Below are positions 23,165-35,588 of a DNA stretch of 64,000 nucleotides, one piece after another (within the stretch, counting starts at the first letter, position 1; the number at the start of each line of letters is the position of its first letter). Both the position numbers and the translations under genes were made by a program. Origin of the DNA: Limnanthes douglasii subsp. nivea (taxonomy: Eukaryota > Streptophyta > Magnoliopsida > Brassicales > Limnanthaceae); the NCBI GenBank assembly GCA_036936605.1, contig JAUPFV010000002.1:342304654-342368653 (forward strand). Reading direction: 5' to 3'. The notes below the pieces were generated by a model. The model was not told the DNA's origin and searched no databases. It worked only from the letters and a program-made list of their open reading frames with translations.

Positions 23165-24900
23165 CTAATGAACATTTGTGTTGTCATCATTAAGGAAATA
23201 ATAAAACATATGTACTCTCGTCAAAGGACACAAGTCTTCATTATATTCCTTAGGAATAAACCCATTATGAATAAAGTCTTTAGCGTATTTGCAAACAAAA
23301 ACGCTGTAGCCACAGATTTTTAGTTTTTGTTGTGGGATATGTCTGCGTGTTTGCATTTTATATCGCTTCTTTTTTGTACGTATCATTTTTTCTGAAGGTA
23401 CACAAATTGTTAACAAGAGACATGACCAGTTAAAAGGTTCTATGCGAGACCATTAGAAAATAAAAAGTACACAAGACTTTAAATACTTACGAGTGGCTCA
23501 ACAATTTTCTTGTTTTTTCGTGTGTGTACTTACTGGAAGCAACAATGGGTTGGAGTTTGTTGTTACTCCTGATGCAAGATTTAAAATCAGCAATGTCTAA
23601 TGGTTCATTATGTTTTTCAAGATGGCGCATACTGGAACCAACATATAATACGTGTTTGTATGCTTAATTAGAAATACCTCATTAACCATTTTGTCAGATC
23701 TTTCTTCATGGCCAATGAATTCTTCATTAAGACAAATGATTACAAACTGGTTTTGTTTAATAATAGATACCCAATTTTAGGTATACTTACTATTATATAA
23801 GCAACAAATGCTATCATGTGGCATATATCTGAGTATTTCTCATCCAAGCCTATGGCTGGTACTTCTCATTTATTTCTTCAAGCATCTTATATATCTAAAA
23901 GTCAATAATATATCAAATGAAAAGTGAGGGATATGTTATAAAAGAGGTGAGACTGAGCATTGGTATAAATAACTCATCCGATACTAGGTCATTGTTATAA
24001 TGCAAGTCTTGTATATTTTACCTTAAAGTCTAGGCCACGTTCATTAGGTAGCACCATCATATAACTTCCGGAGACATTTATTCGATAGGTACCATACTTT
24101 TGAATCTTCTTATTTTCTGCTTTTATATCTTACACACTTTATGGTATTCACAAAAGTCAATCATTTGTTTTGTTGTTATATTTATTTCCCGATCAGTGAA
24201 AATTACCTCGTTTATCTTGTATCTCATATTGCATTTTTTTTCTTCAATAAATGATCATTTATTCCAATCATCGTCCTCATACAATTATGATATTCTTGTC
24301 TAAAATATGGAAGACAAAGTTTTAAATAATATGTGATACATGTATGAAATAATAGGTGAGACTAAGTAAATGGTGCGAGACTAATTATACATGAAGTAAA
24401 TATGTGATACACCGAACATTTCATTAAGAAACATGCAAGACTAGATATACATACGTGAGTAATATGAGACATCGACATATTTTATTGATTGAAAACAAAC
24501 ATGCAATCCAAATAAAAAAAACAGGCAAGACCAAGTCAAATATATAGGTGAGACTAAGTATAATATGAAACAACTGTATCTCATAAAATATATTAAAATT
24601 TAAATATTAATCTACTTAAAACAATATATATGAAAAATATAGTGTTTTAAAAACCAATCTTATATGACAAAATATATTCAAAATTGAGTATTAATGCACT
24701 TAAGATCCACTTACATCTTCACGAATTTGTATCCCTGATGTTGTCTTTGTCTCATTTATAGCATTGCCAGTATGTACATCAAAGACACCACCAACCTCCA
24801 TTTTCTCCACCACATCAACCCAAGTTCGTGTCATGGAATCATCAAACTCAATGTTATCAATCTGATCATAATAGGACTGTATAGGCTTTGTAATAAAATC
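23165..24900 (-). pseudogene. ULP1-like SUMO protease of the MULE
   Basis: Minus strand. The last exon, 23,165-23,416, contains CGYSVFVCKYAKDFIHNGFI and ends near RVHMFYYFLND, matching the catalytic-cysteine end of ULP1/C48 proteases (DCGxFVCKYA). The Asp-Cys-Gly appears as ICGY, so the Cys is kept. Upstream pieces include FVIICLNEEFIG and LDEKYSDICHMIAFV. At 24,720-24,880 a stretch reads FDDSMTRTWVDVVEKMEVGGVFD. MULEs carrying a ULP1-like gene are known (Kaonashi type), and there is no other reason for this fragment here. It is interrupted and probably not functional. Confidence 0.55.
23440..24560 (+). repeat. GCGAGAC-type repeats right of the LINE
   Basis: Scattered units (ATGCGAGACCATTAG, GGTGCGAGACTAATT, CATGCAAGACTAGA) mostly at 23,430-23,490 and 24,340-24,560, between exon-like pieces of the ULP1 gene. 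They are probably intron sequence. Confidence 0.55.
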
Positions 24901-25274
24901 ATTTTATTTTTCTTATGTCTATGCTCTTTTCAATGGTGTATTAGCTAAGGCTAATGATAATGCTTTTCTTTTGCGCTTTAGTGGTGTTTATTGTTTTGTT
25001 TGTCTGTGTTGAGCTTCATCTGCCTGTGGGTTGGCTGCTTCCGTTTATGTTTGTCTGTGTTGGGGTTCCTCTGGCTGTTGGCTGACTTGTTCTAGTTTGG
25101 GTTATTGGTGTTAGGGTTTTTTCTAGCTGTGAGCTGACTGGTTTTGGTTATGATTGGTGTAAACAAGTTTGAAATAAACAAAAAATAATTATATAGCAGA
25201 ACAAATATTTATAATACAAGACTTGTATAAGCACATATAAAAGATGAAACATGTAATTTTTGTGCAATACTATA

Positions 25275-25690
25275 CTACAAGACTTGTGTTAAAAATATGG
25301 AGAGACTAGTTATAAAACAAAGATGTGAGACTTGCACATAATACTTACCACTGGTGTTGAAGGTTCCCTTGTTTTCACTGGTATTTTTTTGTTCTTTTGT
25401 TTGGTGTTGTTTTCCTTGTTGTTGATCCTGTTGGACCGGGTGGTTCAATTGGTCTAGTTGGTTAACTAGTTGCACTACTGGGTTTACTTGATGTTATTTT
25501 TGTTGTTTAGATGGGTGTTCTTATGGATGTACTGTTTGTTGTTTCGGTGGATGATTTTTTTTTTCGGGTGGGTGTTCTGTTTCTTATTCTGGTGGGTGTC
25601 TAGTTTGTTATTTTCGTGGGTGCTCTTGTGGTACCGGTGAGATTTTCTCATTGAGTGGTGGTATTGATTTAGTTGGTTTTGGATCACATA
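25275..25690 (-). other. Q/N/H-rich low-complexity coding stretch
   Basis: Two adjacent minus-strand frames rich in Gln, Asn, His and Lys (QQDQQQGKQHQ, NTHPKKKIIHRNNKQ). They may be the linker of the MULE protein with the ULP1 domain, or simply translated repeats. No domain was recognised. Confidence 0.3.
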
Positions 25691-26369
25691 TAGATAGAGA
25701 TAATGTTATGTCAAGGTCTTGATGTTCCGGTTTCCGATGTAACTTGAATATCACTTTATCTTTCTTATTAACCTGTAACAATAATGCAAGATATAATTAT
25801 CAGATGCGTGAGACTGCATTAAATTGAACAAAGATAACAAGAAAGACTATAAATAAATATATACTTAATTTTTTCCTCTATTTTTTAAGCAAACGCTCAA
25901 TGCGGTAGAACTCAACATACCATCTGTACATATTGCTACATCTTTTATGTTCCAGTTTGTGACGTAAAAGAGAACTCCTCTTATAGGTGGTCTTACTTTT
26001 TGTTTTGGAGGTGGTTCAACTTTTATTCAATGTGGTTGCAGTGTTCTTTAAGAGGCTTAGAGTCTTCTTGGAGGGGGTTTAAGTCTTGCTTATTTGTCTG
26101 ATGAGTTCACCTAGGGTAGAACCAATATTAAAGTCATCTCTAAAACCCTCGATTTATGTTGAAGGTATCCAGATTGGTGTTTTTCTGGTTGTGGGCTGGT
26201 GTGTTTGGGTTGGGATGGTTGGGGTTGTATTAGTTGTTTTGGTTGATGGGTGTCTAGGGTGTGAAGTATTTTTTTCTTAGTTTTGTTGATACAGATTTAG
26301 TCCTCTTATTAGGCTTTAGATCTAATACAAGATCTAGGTTTCTAATTTGACCATCTCCCAAATCATATC

Positions 26370-26720
26370 TGATGAGTTCAGATACTTCTGACACAACCTA
26401 CTGCTTAATCCGGACAGGGGTAATTCGGACCATAACACTCCACTGAAAAATCCAAACTGGAAAAATGTAAAACACATTTTCACTAAGATATTTGGTAATC
26501 TACTTAAAAGACTAATGGGTCGTTAAACTTGACCTAGTAAGCCCATAGGTCATAAAATTAAGAGTATAAATATCCGACTACTCTCATTAATGAGAGTGAT
26601 CAACATTTAATACAAGCAGTCTGCTCAATTATCTCACTACTCCTGACACTAAACACTAAATACTTCAAACTTACCAAAACACTTTACCAAACTACCCCCG
26701 TCCCAAAATAAACCAAACCA
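26370..26720 (+). mobile_element. Solo Tat-family LTR
   Basis: 351 bp from TGATGAGT to ..AAACCA. Its order of motifs matches the other Tat LTRs here (GGACAGGGGTAATTCGGAC, CTAATGGGTCGTTAAACTTG, TATA-like GAGTATAAATATCC, CATTAATGAGAGTGATCA). It is flanked by a degenerate 5-bp duplication, ATATC left and ATGTC right. Orientation is + (TATA read on +). No internal element sequence is adjacent. Confidence 0.78.
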
Positions 26721-26814
26721 ATGTCCACTAACTTCATCCCCACCAAATGCTCTTATTTTCACAATTATTAGTGTTAATGCACCATTTATAACCTATGAAA
26801 TAATAAATAACTGA

Positions 26815-27065
26815 GTAAAACATGCGTGACTATTTCAACTCAACATGCAAGGTTAGTGCAACTGAACATGTAATGATCTAAACTAAACCATAAGAGACTA
26901 CTGCTACTAAAACATGCGATTCTACTTTAGTTAAATGCACGATTCCACTAGAAACTAAACCATTAGAAACCAGTGCTACTGAACATGGGATTTCACTGCA
27001 ACTGAACATGAAATTTTACTTGAACTAAACATGTAACTTTATTGGAACTATAACATGCGAGACTA
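26815..27065 (+). repeat. GCGAGAC / GCGATTC array
   Basis: Tandem degenerate units of about 23-26 bp (AACATGCGTGACTATTTCAAC, AACATGCGATTCTACTTTAG, ACTGAACATGGGATTTC). Same family as 14.5-15.9 kb. Confidence 0.7.
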
Positions 27066-27559
27066 AAATATTCGATCCCCTCATCATTTCTGAGCTAGTT
27101 TATCTTTTGAATTACATATAATTTTGATGATTTTGACTCAAATCGCCACAATTTGTAGTGTTTTGGAATCATACTGGCCCTTACTTCTCCTTGCACAAAG
27201 GTTGTATAAAATATTATCATCATTACAACTACTTTTTACTTGTTTAATTATGGAGCAATATGATAACCATTAAAAGTGCAATATATCAATAACTCTATCA
27301 GGTTTATGAGAAACACATGTTCAAATTGACCCAAATAATTTCTCTTTTATTGATCATAACGAATCATAGTTATTTATTTTTTGAAGTTCTTCGATATAAA
27401 TTACCATTTTTGTACCCAATAGATCTCATGATATCTTAAGACTGAATAGAATAGTGTAGAGCACAAAAACATGATTAACAAAATAAGCAGATCTTCTACT
27501 ACTTGATATCCCTCCCTCTATCCCCCACACTAATGGATTTTTCTATCACTTCATTTAAA

Positions 27560-27905
27560 ACACACCACAATTATACATGCGATCCTACTAAAATAAATAC
27601 ATACCTGTCTGTATCAAATAAATCATACAAGACTAGTGCAACTAAACATGTGATCTTGGTTAAAAACCATATGATAGTCTTGATCAAATAAACCATGCGA
27701 GACTAGTGCAATTAAACATGCGGTCTTAATAAAATAGATACATGTCATACTAGTGAAAATAAACCATGTGAGCACAATGCATGTAAACATGCGATCCTGG
27801 TGACAAAACCACATGATAGTCTTGATCAAACAAACTATACGACACTAATGCAAATAAATATGTAATCCTGGTGAAAACAAATACAAACCAAACTAGTGTA
27901 ATTAA
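27560..27905 (+). repeat. GCGATCCT / GCGAGACTAGTG array
   Basis: Longer units of about 70-76 bp made of the same words (AACATGCGATCCTGGTGA, ACCATGCGAGACTAGTGCAA). They include two close copies of a stretch with AACCATATGATAGTCTTGATC and AACCACATGATAGTCTTGAT. This is a higher-order form of the family. Confidence 0.65.
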
Positions 27906-28470
27906 ACTTATCTATAACTCAAACATGCCCTACCAAACACTACATTTGAATATAATTACTAAAGTGTAACATATCAAATATAATTAGTGCGACCTTCTCA
28001 TACTCTAAAACTCCGGTTTCCCAAAATGACAGTACAAATGCGTGATTCACTACTGAATCCTAACTAACAACCTATATATCGTTTTCAAGACTTCCAAATT
28101 AAACCTAAACCATTTGAACAAGTAAAAATGAAGAAGTCATACATAGTTCTTACTTGTTAATTTCTGAATTCTAGAGACTCGTGCTTTAAATGGAGGTCGA
28201 ATTAAAGGTGCACAGAGATACTCATGCTTCAAATAATATTGGAGTTTAAAATCAGTCTTCCGACGACGAATTGCATTTGGTGGCGAGTTCTACCCTTTTT
28301 TTAGGTTTAAGAGGGAATGAGGTGTATAAAGAAAAATAACCTGAAACGTTTTGGTTGAAATGAAAACAATAACGTTTGTGAACCTAAAACATACTATTTG
28401 TGCTAATTGGAGTATTTCCATCTAATTTTATAGTCCAAATGCCGGCTTCGAATAGTAACTCGTCCATGGA
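27906..28470. other. Right margin of the large MULE, nothing definite
   Basis: No GCGAGAC words after about 27,905. A possible minus-strand exon near 28,140-28,330 could not be assigned. The terminal repeat of the large MULE was not recognised at either side. Confidence 0.35.
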
Positions 28471-28527
28471 GTATCAAATTTAGTGACTGGTAATACGTAG
28501 ACTTTTAAAAGCCCGATGATACTCCAT

Positions 28528-28708
28528 GGACTATCCATTTTGGATAAAGTTAGTTTCCTTGTTTGTGTTGAATATCAATTTTTATGATCGATAGTCTCTC
28601 AACTATTCATTTTCGATGAAATTAGTTCTGTGACTTCCTATTTTTGATAAACTTAGTCCCCTTAATAAACATGCGCAAATAATTAAGTTTATCTAAAATG
28701 GATAGTCC
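28528..28708. mobile_element. Small palindromic MITE-like element
   Basis: GGACTATCCATTTTGGATAA at the left is the near-perfect complement of the right end, over about 26 bp. Internal inverted copies (CATTTTCGATGAAATTAG, CTATTTTTGATAAACTTAG) suggest a self-duplicated palindrome. No target duplication was found. Confidence 0.5.
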
Positions 28709-28750
28709 CCGAACTACCACTGAACTTTTGAAAGTTCATGGACTATATGT

Positions 28751-30344
28751 GACTTAAATAGCTACTTCGTCCCTCGACTATCATGTTTTGTGTCATTTAG
28801 TCCCTCGATAAAAAAATCACGGGTGAGGGTCCCTCGACTATCAAAAATCTATAATTTCAGTCCCTGCGCGTGGTTTTTGCTATAATGTTGCCACGTGTTG
28901 CTATAGTTAAATGGTTTACGTTCCACCGATAGTCCCTTGACTTTTAATTCCATTTTTACCCTCTGATTTTTTATTATTATTACGAAAACAAAGTATCAAC
29001 ATTTGCGATACTCTGTTTGAAAAAAATAACCAAACCTCAACAAATTCAACTACTATGAACCACATGCAAGACACAAAATCAACCAAACCAATCTTATTAC
29101 CACCAAGGAACCAAAATTCAGTTAAACAAAACAAACATTCCTAAAAATAGACTTTCTCAAACTATCAAATCTATGTAAGAACTCAATGCTTATTAGACAC
29201 GCTTGAGTACCTGAATTGCCAAGAATTTTCTTGAGGTATGAAAAATATAAAGAAATCACAAAACGAAAACCAGAAACAGAACCAGAACAAGAAAGTCTGT
29301 GGTTAGAAAGCCTTAGATGAAACCTTCTGCTCAGTTACTTCTCAACTATATCTATACATTTCTTTTGTACTTATCTTAATAAAGTAATTTCAAGACTCCA
29401 AATTTATTTTTCACATGTTCAGAACTAAAAGAAACAATCAAAACACGCCACATATTACATATACTCTTTTACTTGTATACGAAGACTAAGCCAGACAAAA
29501 CATGTATGCGACTTTTATAAAAAAAATATAATAAAGAAAAACAATACATTTAAACTTAAGAACCTACACTTTTCTCACGATCTTACAATTCTTGTATCCA
29601 ATAAAGTAAGCCCAAACCCAGAATTTTCTATTAGACCCAATCTAATTTCCTTGAAAAAGAGAGTACCTTTATGTGAATTGTATAGAAGAAAGCTTCGATT
29701 GAAGATCCAGTGGATCTATTAGACCCAATCTAATTTCTTTGAAAAAGAGAGTACCTTTATGTGAATTGTATAGAAGAAAGCTTTGATTGAAGATCCAGTG
29801 GATCTAAAACCATGACACTCTTTGCTTTTCGTAAATGTAGTGTTACTCTATTTAGGGGAAAAAAGCAAGTTTGGTTTTATGAGTATTTTATTTTAGATTT
29901 GGAGTTGAATTTGGTGTTATGGAAAGAAAGTTTCGCGAGTAAATGGTTATAATTATTTATTCGTATTCATTATATCATCTCTCTCACATATCTGAGAAAA
30001 ACAAAAGAAAAAGAAAACAAAATATCATATTCCAGACAAATCTGAGAAAAACAAAAGAAAAAGAAGAGAGAATAGAAATTTTTGATATACTCGGTTTTGG
30101 GAAAAAAAATAAAAAATAAAAAAAATATTAAATTGAAAAAGTAAAAATGGAATTAAAAATAGAGGGACTATTTATGAAACAAAAAGTTAAATGGTAACAC
30201 GTGCCAGCATTATAGCATAAACCACGCGCGGGGACTGAAATTATAGATTTTTGATAGTCTAGAAATCCTCACCCGTGATTTTTTTATTAAGGAACTAAAT
30301 AACACAAAACTTGGTAATCGAGGAACGAAACAACAATTTAAACC
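28751..30344. mobile_element. MULE-type non-autonomous element with long inverted repeats
   Basis: Long terminal inverted repeats, about 180 bp with about 80% match by eye (left TTAAATAGCTACTTCG.., both containing AAAAAAATCACGGGTGA and the AACCACGCGCGGGGACTG family). They are flanked by an exact 10-bp duplication GACTATATGT (28,741-28,750 and 30,345-30,354); a 9-bp duplication within it fits Mutator. The interior holds an unassigned minus-strand frame (28,916-29,134) and an 88-bp tandem duplication. It could be a Pack-MULE, but the source of the interior is unknown. Confidence 0.8.
29628..29803. repeat. 88-bp tandem duplication
   Basis: Two copies starting CTATTAGACCCAATCTAATT at 29,628 and 29,716, differing at about two positions. 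They lie in the interior of the MULE-type element. Confidence 0.9.
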
Positions 30345-30429
30345 GACTATATGTCACCAAACTCGATAGTTCAAAAACTACAACCAAATTTTTGAAAGTC
30401 CAAAAACAATCTATTGCTAAATTCGATAC

Positions 30430-31902
30430 AAATTATTGATCAAAACTTCAAAAAAAAATTATAAATATTTTAGACGGTTAATAGAGAAAACCACCAATGA
30501 TTATTTTTAAAGTTAAAAAATATACACTTTTACACGATTAATAGGGAAAACCACTCATAATATGATTATGGATTTAAAGTCTTCGAATCTATATATACAA
30601 CTTAAATAACAATTCATGAATTGGGGACCACTCCTAAAGCCACGACTCGGGGACCACTCCCAAATACTACTCCCATATTACTCCACTAATCAAACGTGGT
30701 CACTAACATAGAGAGGGTGGTACAAAATTACACCGTACAATACATAAGTTGTTTGCGGTTCTTTTATATTCTCAGTCTTTATGGCTGCCGGCTGGTACAT
30801 GTCCTTTTTCTCCTCGCTGTGTACGGTTTTATTTTGGTTAGAACTTAGAACATTCACATTTTGTTGGTGTTCTTTTTGGTATAACATTGGTGGTGTGTTG
30901 TTAATTTAAATAAAGCATTCAACGCGTTTTTACGTTTTTATCCGTATTTTCTTTTAAATTTACAAAACTATGGTTAATTAGTTTTTAACTTTTCTTAAAT
31001 AATAAATCGAACAATTTTCCATCCGAATCAAACATATTTATTTTAATAAAAAACAATTAAAATTCATTTTTTCTACAATTTTTTGTTTATAAAAAATGAT
31101 AAATTTGTTTCGAATCTAAATAAAATCGAATAAATTACTATTAAAATATAAAATATATTTTAAACATGTTTTAACTTTTATTTTAAAAATAATCACAAAC
31201 ACATAATTAGGTCGAACAATTTTAGATTTTTATTTAAAAATTCAAGATTTGGTATTGCGCAATACCTGACCATTAGGTTAAGTTCATAACATACAAAACA
31301 AGTTATTTTAGAGTTATTTGATTTGGTGCTAGTGTTTTGAGTAATTTTCTAATATATTTGTTTCTTGATTGTTTTGGTTCTCAAAATCTGTAGGAGACAA
31401 AACAAAAACAAAAATATTTTACTATGTTAGAAGATCACTCGTACATACACAAAGTATTGGCATTTCACCAAATCAGAGCTTGAAGAACGAGTAAAACACA
31501 TATCTAAACTTTTGACATACGTGTTAGCTAAAAATAAATATGATGAAAGAATTAACAAGAGAAACCAAGATTATACTTCGCCAACGAGAGGTTTAAAAAT
31601 ATTAGATATGAATTTTAAAGATAATTTTAAGAGAAGATCCACTCACACAAAAAATATAATTGTTTATTTCAATTATGTTACAGCCGCTGAAGTTGTATTA
31701 TGATATTTATCTGTTTTATGCATAAATTATAAACACACATTTGTGAAGCAATTGATCTAAAAAAACTAAAGTTGTTCCATCCAAAGAATCGGTCAAGACA
31801 GAACGACGTGAACACAAATCGGTTAAAGTTAGTTTGACCATGATAATGGTAGAAATTATCATGGCCCAAACGGGTCGGGAGAATCCAATGACATTTATGC
31901 TT
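30430..31902. other. AT-rich spacer with one perfect palindrome
   Basis: No convincing gene. At 31,251-31,266 there is a perfect 16-bp palindrome GGTATTGCGCAATACC. Short open frames at 30.7, 31.5 and 31.7-31.9 kb lack recognisable domains. Confidence 0.45.
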
Positions 31903-32220
31903 TGTAACAATAGTTAACGATAAGAATGGTAAAATAAAATAGAAGGACTTATCTTGTAAATAGTAAATATATGAGTAAAATTAAAGTAAATAAAAGTTGG
32001 AATAATATAAAGTGGATCATGCACGTGGGTCAGGGCCCACTACATTTACTATATAAGGTAAAATTTCTTTTATAGCAAGGGGTGAACAATTAATTTAATA
32101 TCTATTTTTTGGCATTTTCTTTCTCTTTCTCTCTCTCTATAACATGTGTTTCTCTCTCTAAGATACCGTTCCAACATTGACTAGTAGATACTCAGGGTCT
32201 AGATATTTGTAGAACCATCA
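31903..32220 (+). repeat. Putative 5' LTR of a decayed gypsy element (Tat-3)
   Basis: From TGTAAC to ..CCATCA, with TATA-like CTATATAAGG near 32,052 and a CTCTCTCTCT leader. It is followed at once by TTGGTACCGTCTGTGGC, which looks like a primer binding site, and then by gag remnants. No second LTR was found, so the left border is a guess. Confidence 0.5.
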
Positions 32221-32256
32221 TTGGTACCGTCTGTGGCATATCTAAAGTGATACCCG

Positions 32257-33620
32257 ATGACAGATTCTCCCAAATCACAAAATTTAAGAGAAATGAACAT
32301 AGATTCCATAGAGGGACGAATCATGGGAGTGGAAGGCGTCAGAGTCATATCCTACTCCGAAGACCGCCGATTTGACGGACGATAAGTTGAAGAGCATCAT
32401 TATGATGCTGATCAGTAGGGCTGGGAACGAGGAAAACGCTCAACCCTTATTATGACCAGATAACAAATCTTGGACAATATTACTAAGCTCAATGCTAAAA
32501 AAGAAGTGGCCCCGACGGACAAGAGGAACACGGCAGAAATTCGAAGAGAGTGTTCACATGACAATGGCAAAGAATAAGAGAATTGTGACCATGTTTGAGA
32601 TGCTGAAGGAAACCGAACTCAGGTTCAGGCTAAGGAACGACTTCGAGATCTTCATTCATCAAAGAAAGAAAGGAAATCCAAACGTCACTACAAGTTAGAA
32701 CTCAACGAGTCTTCGGTCTATGACTCAGATGAGTCTTTATCCTCAACAGTGAATACCGATGCAATAAGAAGGAAAATAGAATTTTAAGAAAATGAGAAGA
32801 CCGATGCCAATTGTCTCGTCGGTCAAGAGTATTAAAACAAAATAGGAACACTTTGAATAAGACAACCTCTGGATTTATTGATAAAGATAAAGCGATCACA
32901 GTTAATATAAGAGGGCAAACCGTACCCCACGTCTAGTTTCCATCAGGTAGTTATAGCTTTGGGTATATGGTGAGCAGCCAATTCGCTAACTTTTTTGAGG
33001 AGGGTTTGTACGAAACCCCTGCATAAGGACTTGGGGGCGGTACGTGTGAGGTCACACACAATTGGAGGTCATCCCCTCTTTGTGAAGAAATACTTTTTGG
33101 GGCATCTTCCCAAACATTTTGATATTTCACGATTGGAGAAGTATGATGGAAAGAAGGACCCAAACAACCATTTTGAATTGTTTAAAAACTTTATGTTAAA
33201 TTTCGATAATGACGAGAAGCTACTTTGTCGAGCATGTTAGCAAATATTCAAACATAGAGTCTCGAAGTGGTATAACTGATTGCCACCAAGTTACATTAAA
33301 TTTTTTGACATATTTTGGGTTATGTTAAGGTAGTAATTTGTAGGGAGCAATAATTTTCGGGCTAACCGGACACATTTTTTAACTATCAACAAAAGATCGG
33401 GGGAAGTTTGAGGGACTACACCAGATGCCTCATGGAAGCCAAAACCGATCTAAATCATTATTAATTTAGATTGGGTCTATTTCCAGGCCCATGAAGGAGG
33501 TCATTACCAAAAAGCAAGCTTTTATTTTTGGGGCCTTGTTGGCTCAGGCCAAAAAAAGGATTCCGATTGAGGCGACCCAACCATAGTATTGCTCTTAGTA
33601 TTTGCTGACCCTAGTTGATA
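32257..33620 (+). pseudogene. Decayed Tat-like gag (Tat-3)
   Basis: Begins MTDSPKSQNLREMN at 32,257. The basic/serine region (SKKERKSKRHYKLELNES, DSDESLSST) parallels that of Tat-1 gag. The cleanest piece, 33,055-33,237, reads GHLPKHFDISRLEKYDGK and NHFELFKNFMLNFDNDEKLL, close to Tat-1 and Tat-2 gag. Next comes FFDIFWVMLR and QFVGSNNF, then GESLRDYTRCLMEAKTDLN. Many stops and frame changes. It is more diverged than the other two copies. Confidence 0.75.
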
Positions 33621-35588
33621 GCATTCCCCTATGATATTGGCACTCGAGGAACCACAAGCGTACTCCATACATAGCAAGTTTTAGGGATGAGATGTCTACG
33701 CAAGGACCTTAATTCTCATTAGGAGGTCAAACCAAGGACCTATCAAAGTTCAGGCTACCACGTCCCATGGAAAACGCAATAGAATCCCGAGGGAGAACGT
33801 TAGAGACCTTATAATAACACAGACTTATTTTTCTTTCTAGGTCATGCGGAATGGGTTAATTATCAAGGGCTAGACGCGACTCTTTTTATTCTAGCTTTTT
33901 TCATGATTTCATGTTGTTGTGAACAACAATAAAATATAGTCGTCTCCGTGAAAAGAGAATGACCTACCATGATATCGAATATTGCCCCTCTTCTTGTTCT
34001 TAACTATCTATTATGAGTATAGAAAGTCTGGAATACTGACTATGAGGCATCTCTCAAAACAGAAAAAAAAATAGGACTTCCGCAAGATGGGCATCAGTGC
34101 TTAGTGTCATATTACTCTCACAATAATTGTAACTTTGTGACTAACGACAAATAAAAGTACCACATTTGTACACCAGTGGTTCAAGTGCGGTGCACATAGA
34201 CGGTTAAAAATCTATAGATATATAAATTTCCCATCAGATTACTTAGGAAGGTTCAAGATCGATTCCATCAGAACTTCAAAACAATTAATGACCGATGTTC
34301 TGGTATATCGGGAGACATACATACCATTGTAGGGATCTCCGTGCATACCAATAATGGAGTGAAAAATTTTCATGATTCGTCTGCACCAGTCAACCATTGG
34401 AATTTCAAATCTAATCTTTTTTAATAAATTGCCGGCTCATAGAGCTATTGAGAATGAGGATAGCAAAAAAGGTTAATCGCATGTCTGTTTATATTATATG
34501 ATACCCCAAAAGTAAAAAAATTATCCACATGGAGTATCTTACGCCTTCCAATTCACCTCATACCAATGTACCAGTGGAAGAATATAAATACAGGATGATG
34601 GGACCATACCGTGAGAAAAATGACAAAATGAGTGTATCAAATATTTATTGAAGAAAGAATCAAAACATATTAGAATATTCCTTCCACATCACAAGGCCAA
34701 TATGTTTTGCAACAACTAAGAATGAACTTGACCATTAGGTTTTACGATTTGTTAAAAATGGAAAACAAGAAAACATTTTTTTGTTATGATTAATAAAATA
34801 TTATGAAATAGACCAAGATCAAATTTTGGGTTATTTCTTAGTGAATATGATCTTTCATAATCTCGATGCATTGGTTTACCCATTAGCTCTTTCTCAGCCG
34901 AAATATGGGATACATCACACTAAAGACTTCTTAAAATACATTTAATGTAGTTTTGGCCCGTAATATGAATATCGAAACCTTCGACCACCATATTACTAAT
35001 CTAGTCCACTAGTAAAAGATGAGAGTCACAACTCATCTAAACCAAATCGTTCCAATCTGTAAATATGTTAGGTCTTAACCCTCTCCCAACAATTTTATTC
35101 TTTGAGTGATATAATAAATAGAATTGTTAAAGAAAAACAAAAAATTACTCTGTGAAATTATTGTTTTTGACATTTTTGCCCTCAAACTAAAAAACTTGTA
35201 TGAATATATTTACTCCGTAAAATTATCATATTTTTTTGGAATTTTTTCTTCTTCTTCCTTCTTACTCTAAACATAATTTTTTTACCTAAAATTAGAATTA
35301 AAACTAAAGAAGTTAACATTAACAGTATCAATTAAAATATCCCTCCTTACCTTGAAAACCACTTAATCATATATCCTACCACTTAATAACTTATTTGTAA
35401 AAAGAGCATATTTACATTATAGTTATTAAAAAGGTTTCTCACATCAGAATGGGTATTTTGTTTAATCTTTAAATTTAATATTACATTTATTTAGTATTTG
35501 TCTTTAGTTAGTGATAACTTACTAAAAAAATTACAAAAAGAGAAAAAATTAAAAGATAAATGTTAACAAGTTATAAAAGGATACAAGT
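33621..35588. other. Decayed sequence, nothing definite
   Basis: Probably the rest of Tat-3 at first, but neither protease DTG nor RT YxDD motifs could be found. From about 34,600 the sequence is AT-rich and unassigned. Confidence 0.4.

Larger units (their letters stand above)
28471..30429. mobile_element. Outer small inverted-repeat element (host of nested elements)
   Basis: The left end GTATCAAATTTAGTGACTGG is matched by the complement of the right end (GTATCGAATTTAGCAATAG), with further similarity at GACTTTTAAAA / GACTTTCAAAA. No target duplication was seen. It encloses the element at 28,751-30,344 and the palindromic element at 28,528-28,708. Confidence 0.45.

Noticed and set aside
25484..25687. 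His/Asn/Lys-rich frame as a metal-binding protein
   Set aside because: Low complexity derived from repeated GGTGTTCTT-type sequence; at most a linker of the decayed MULE protein.
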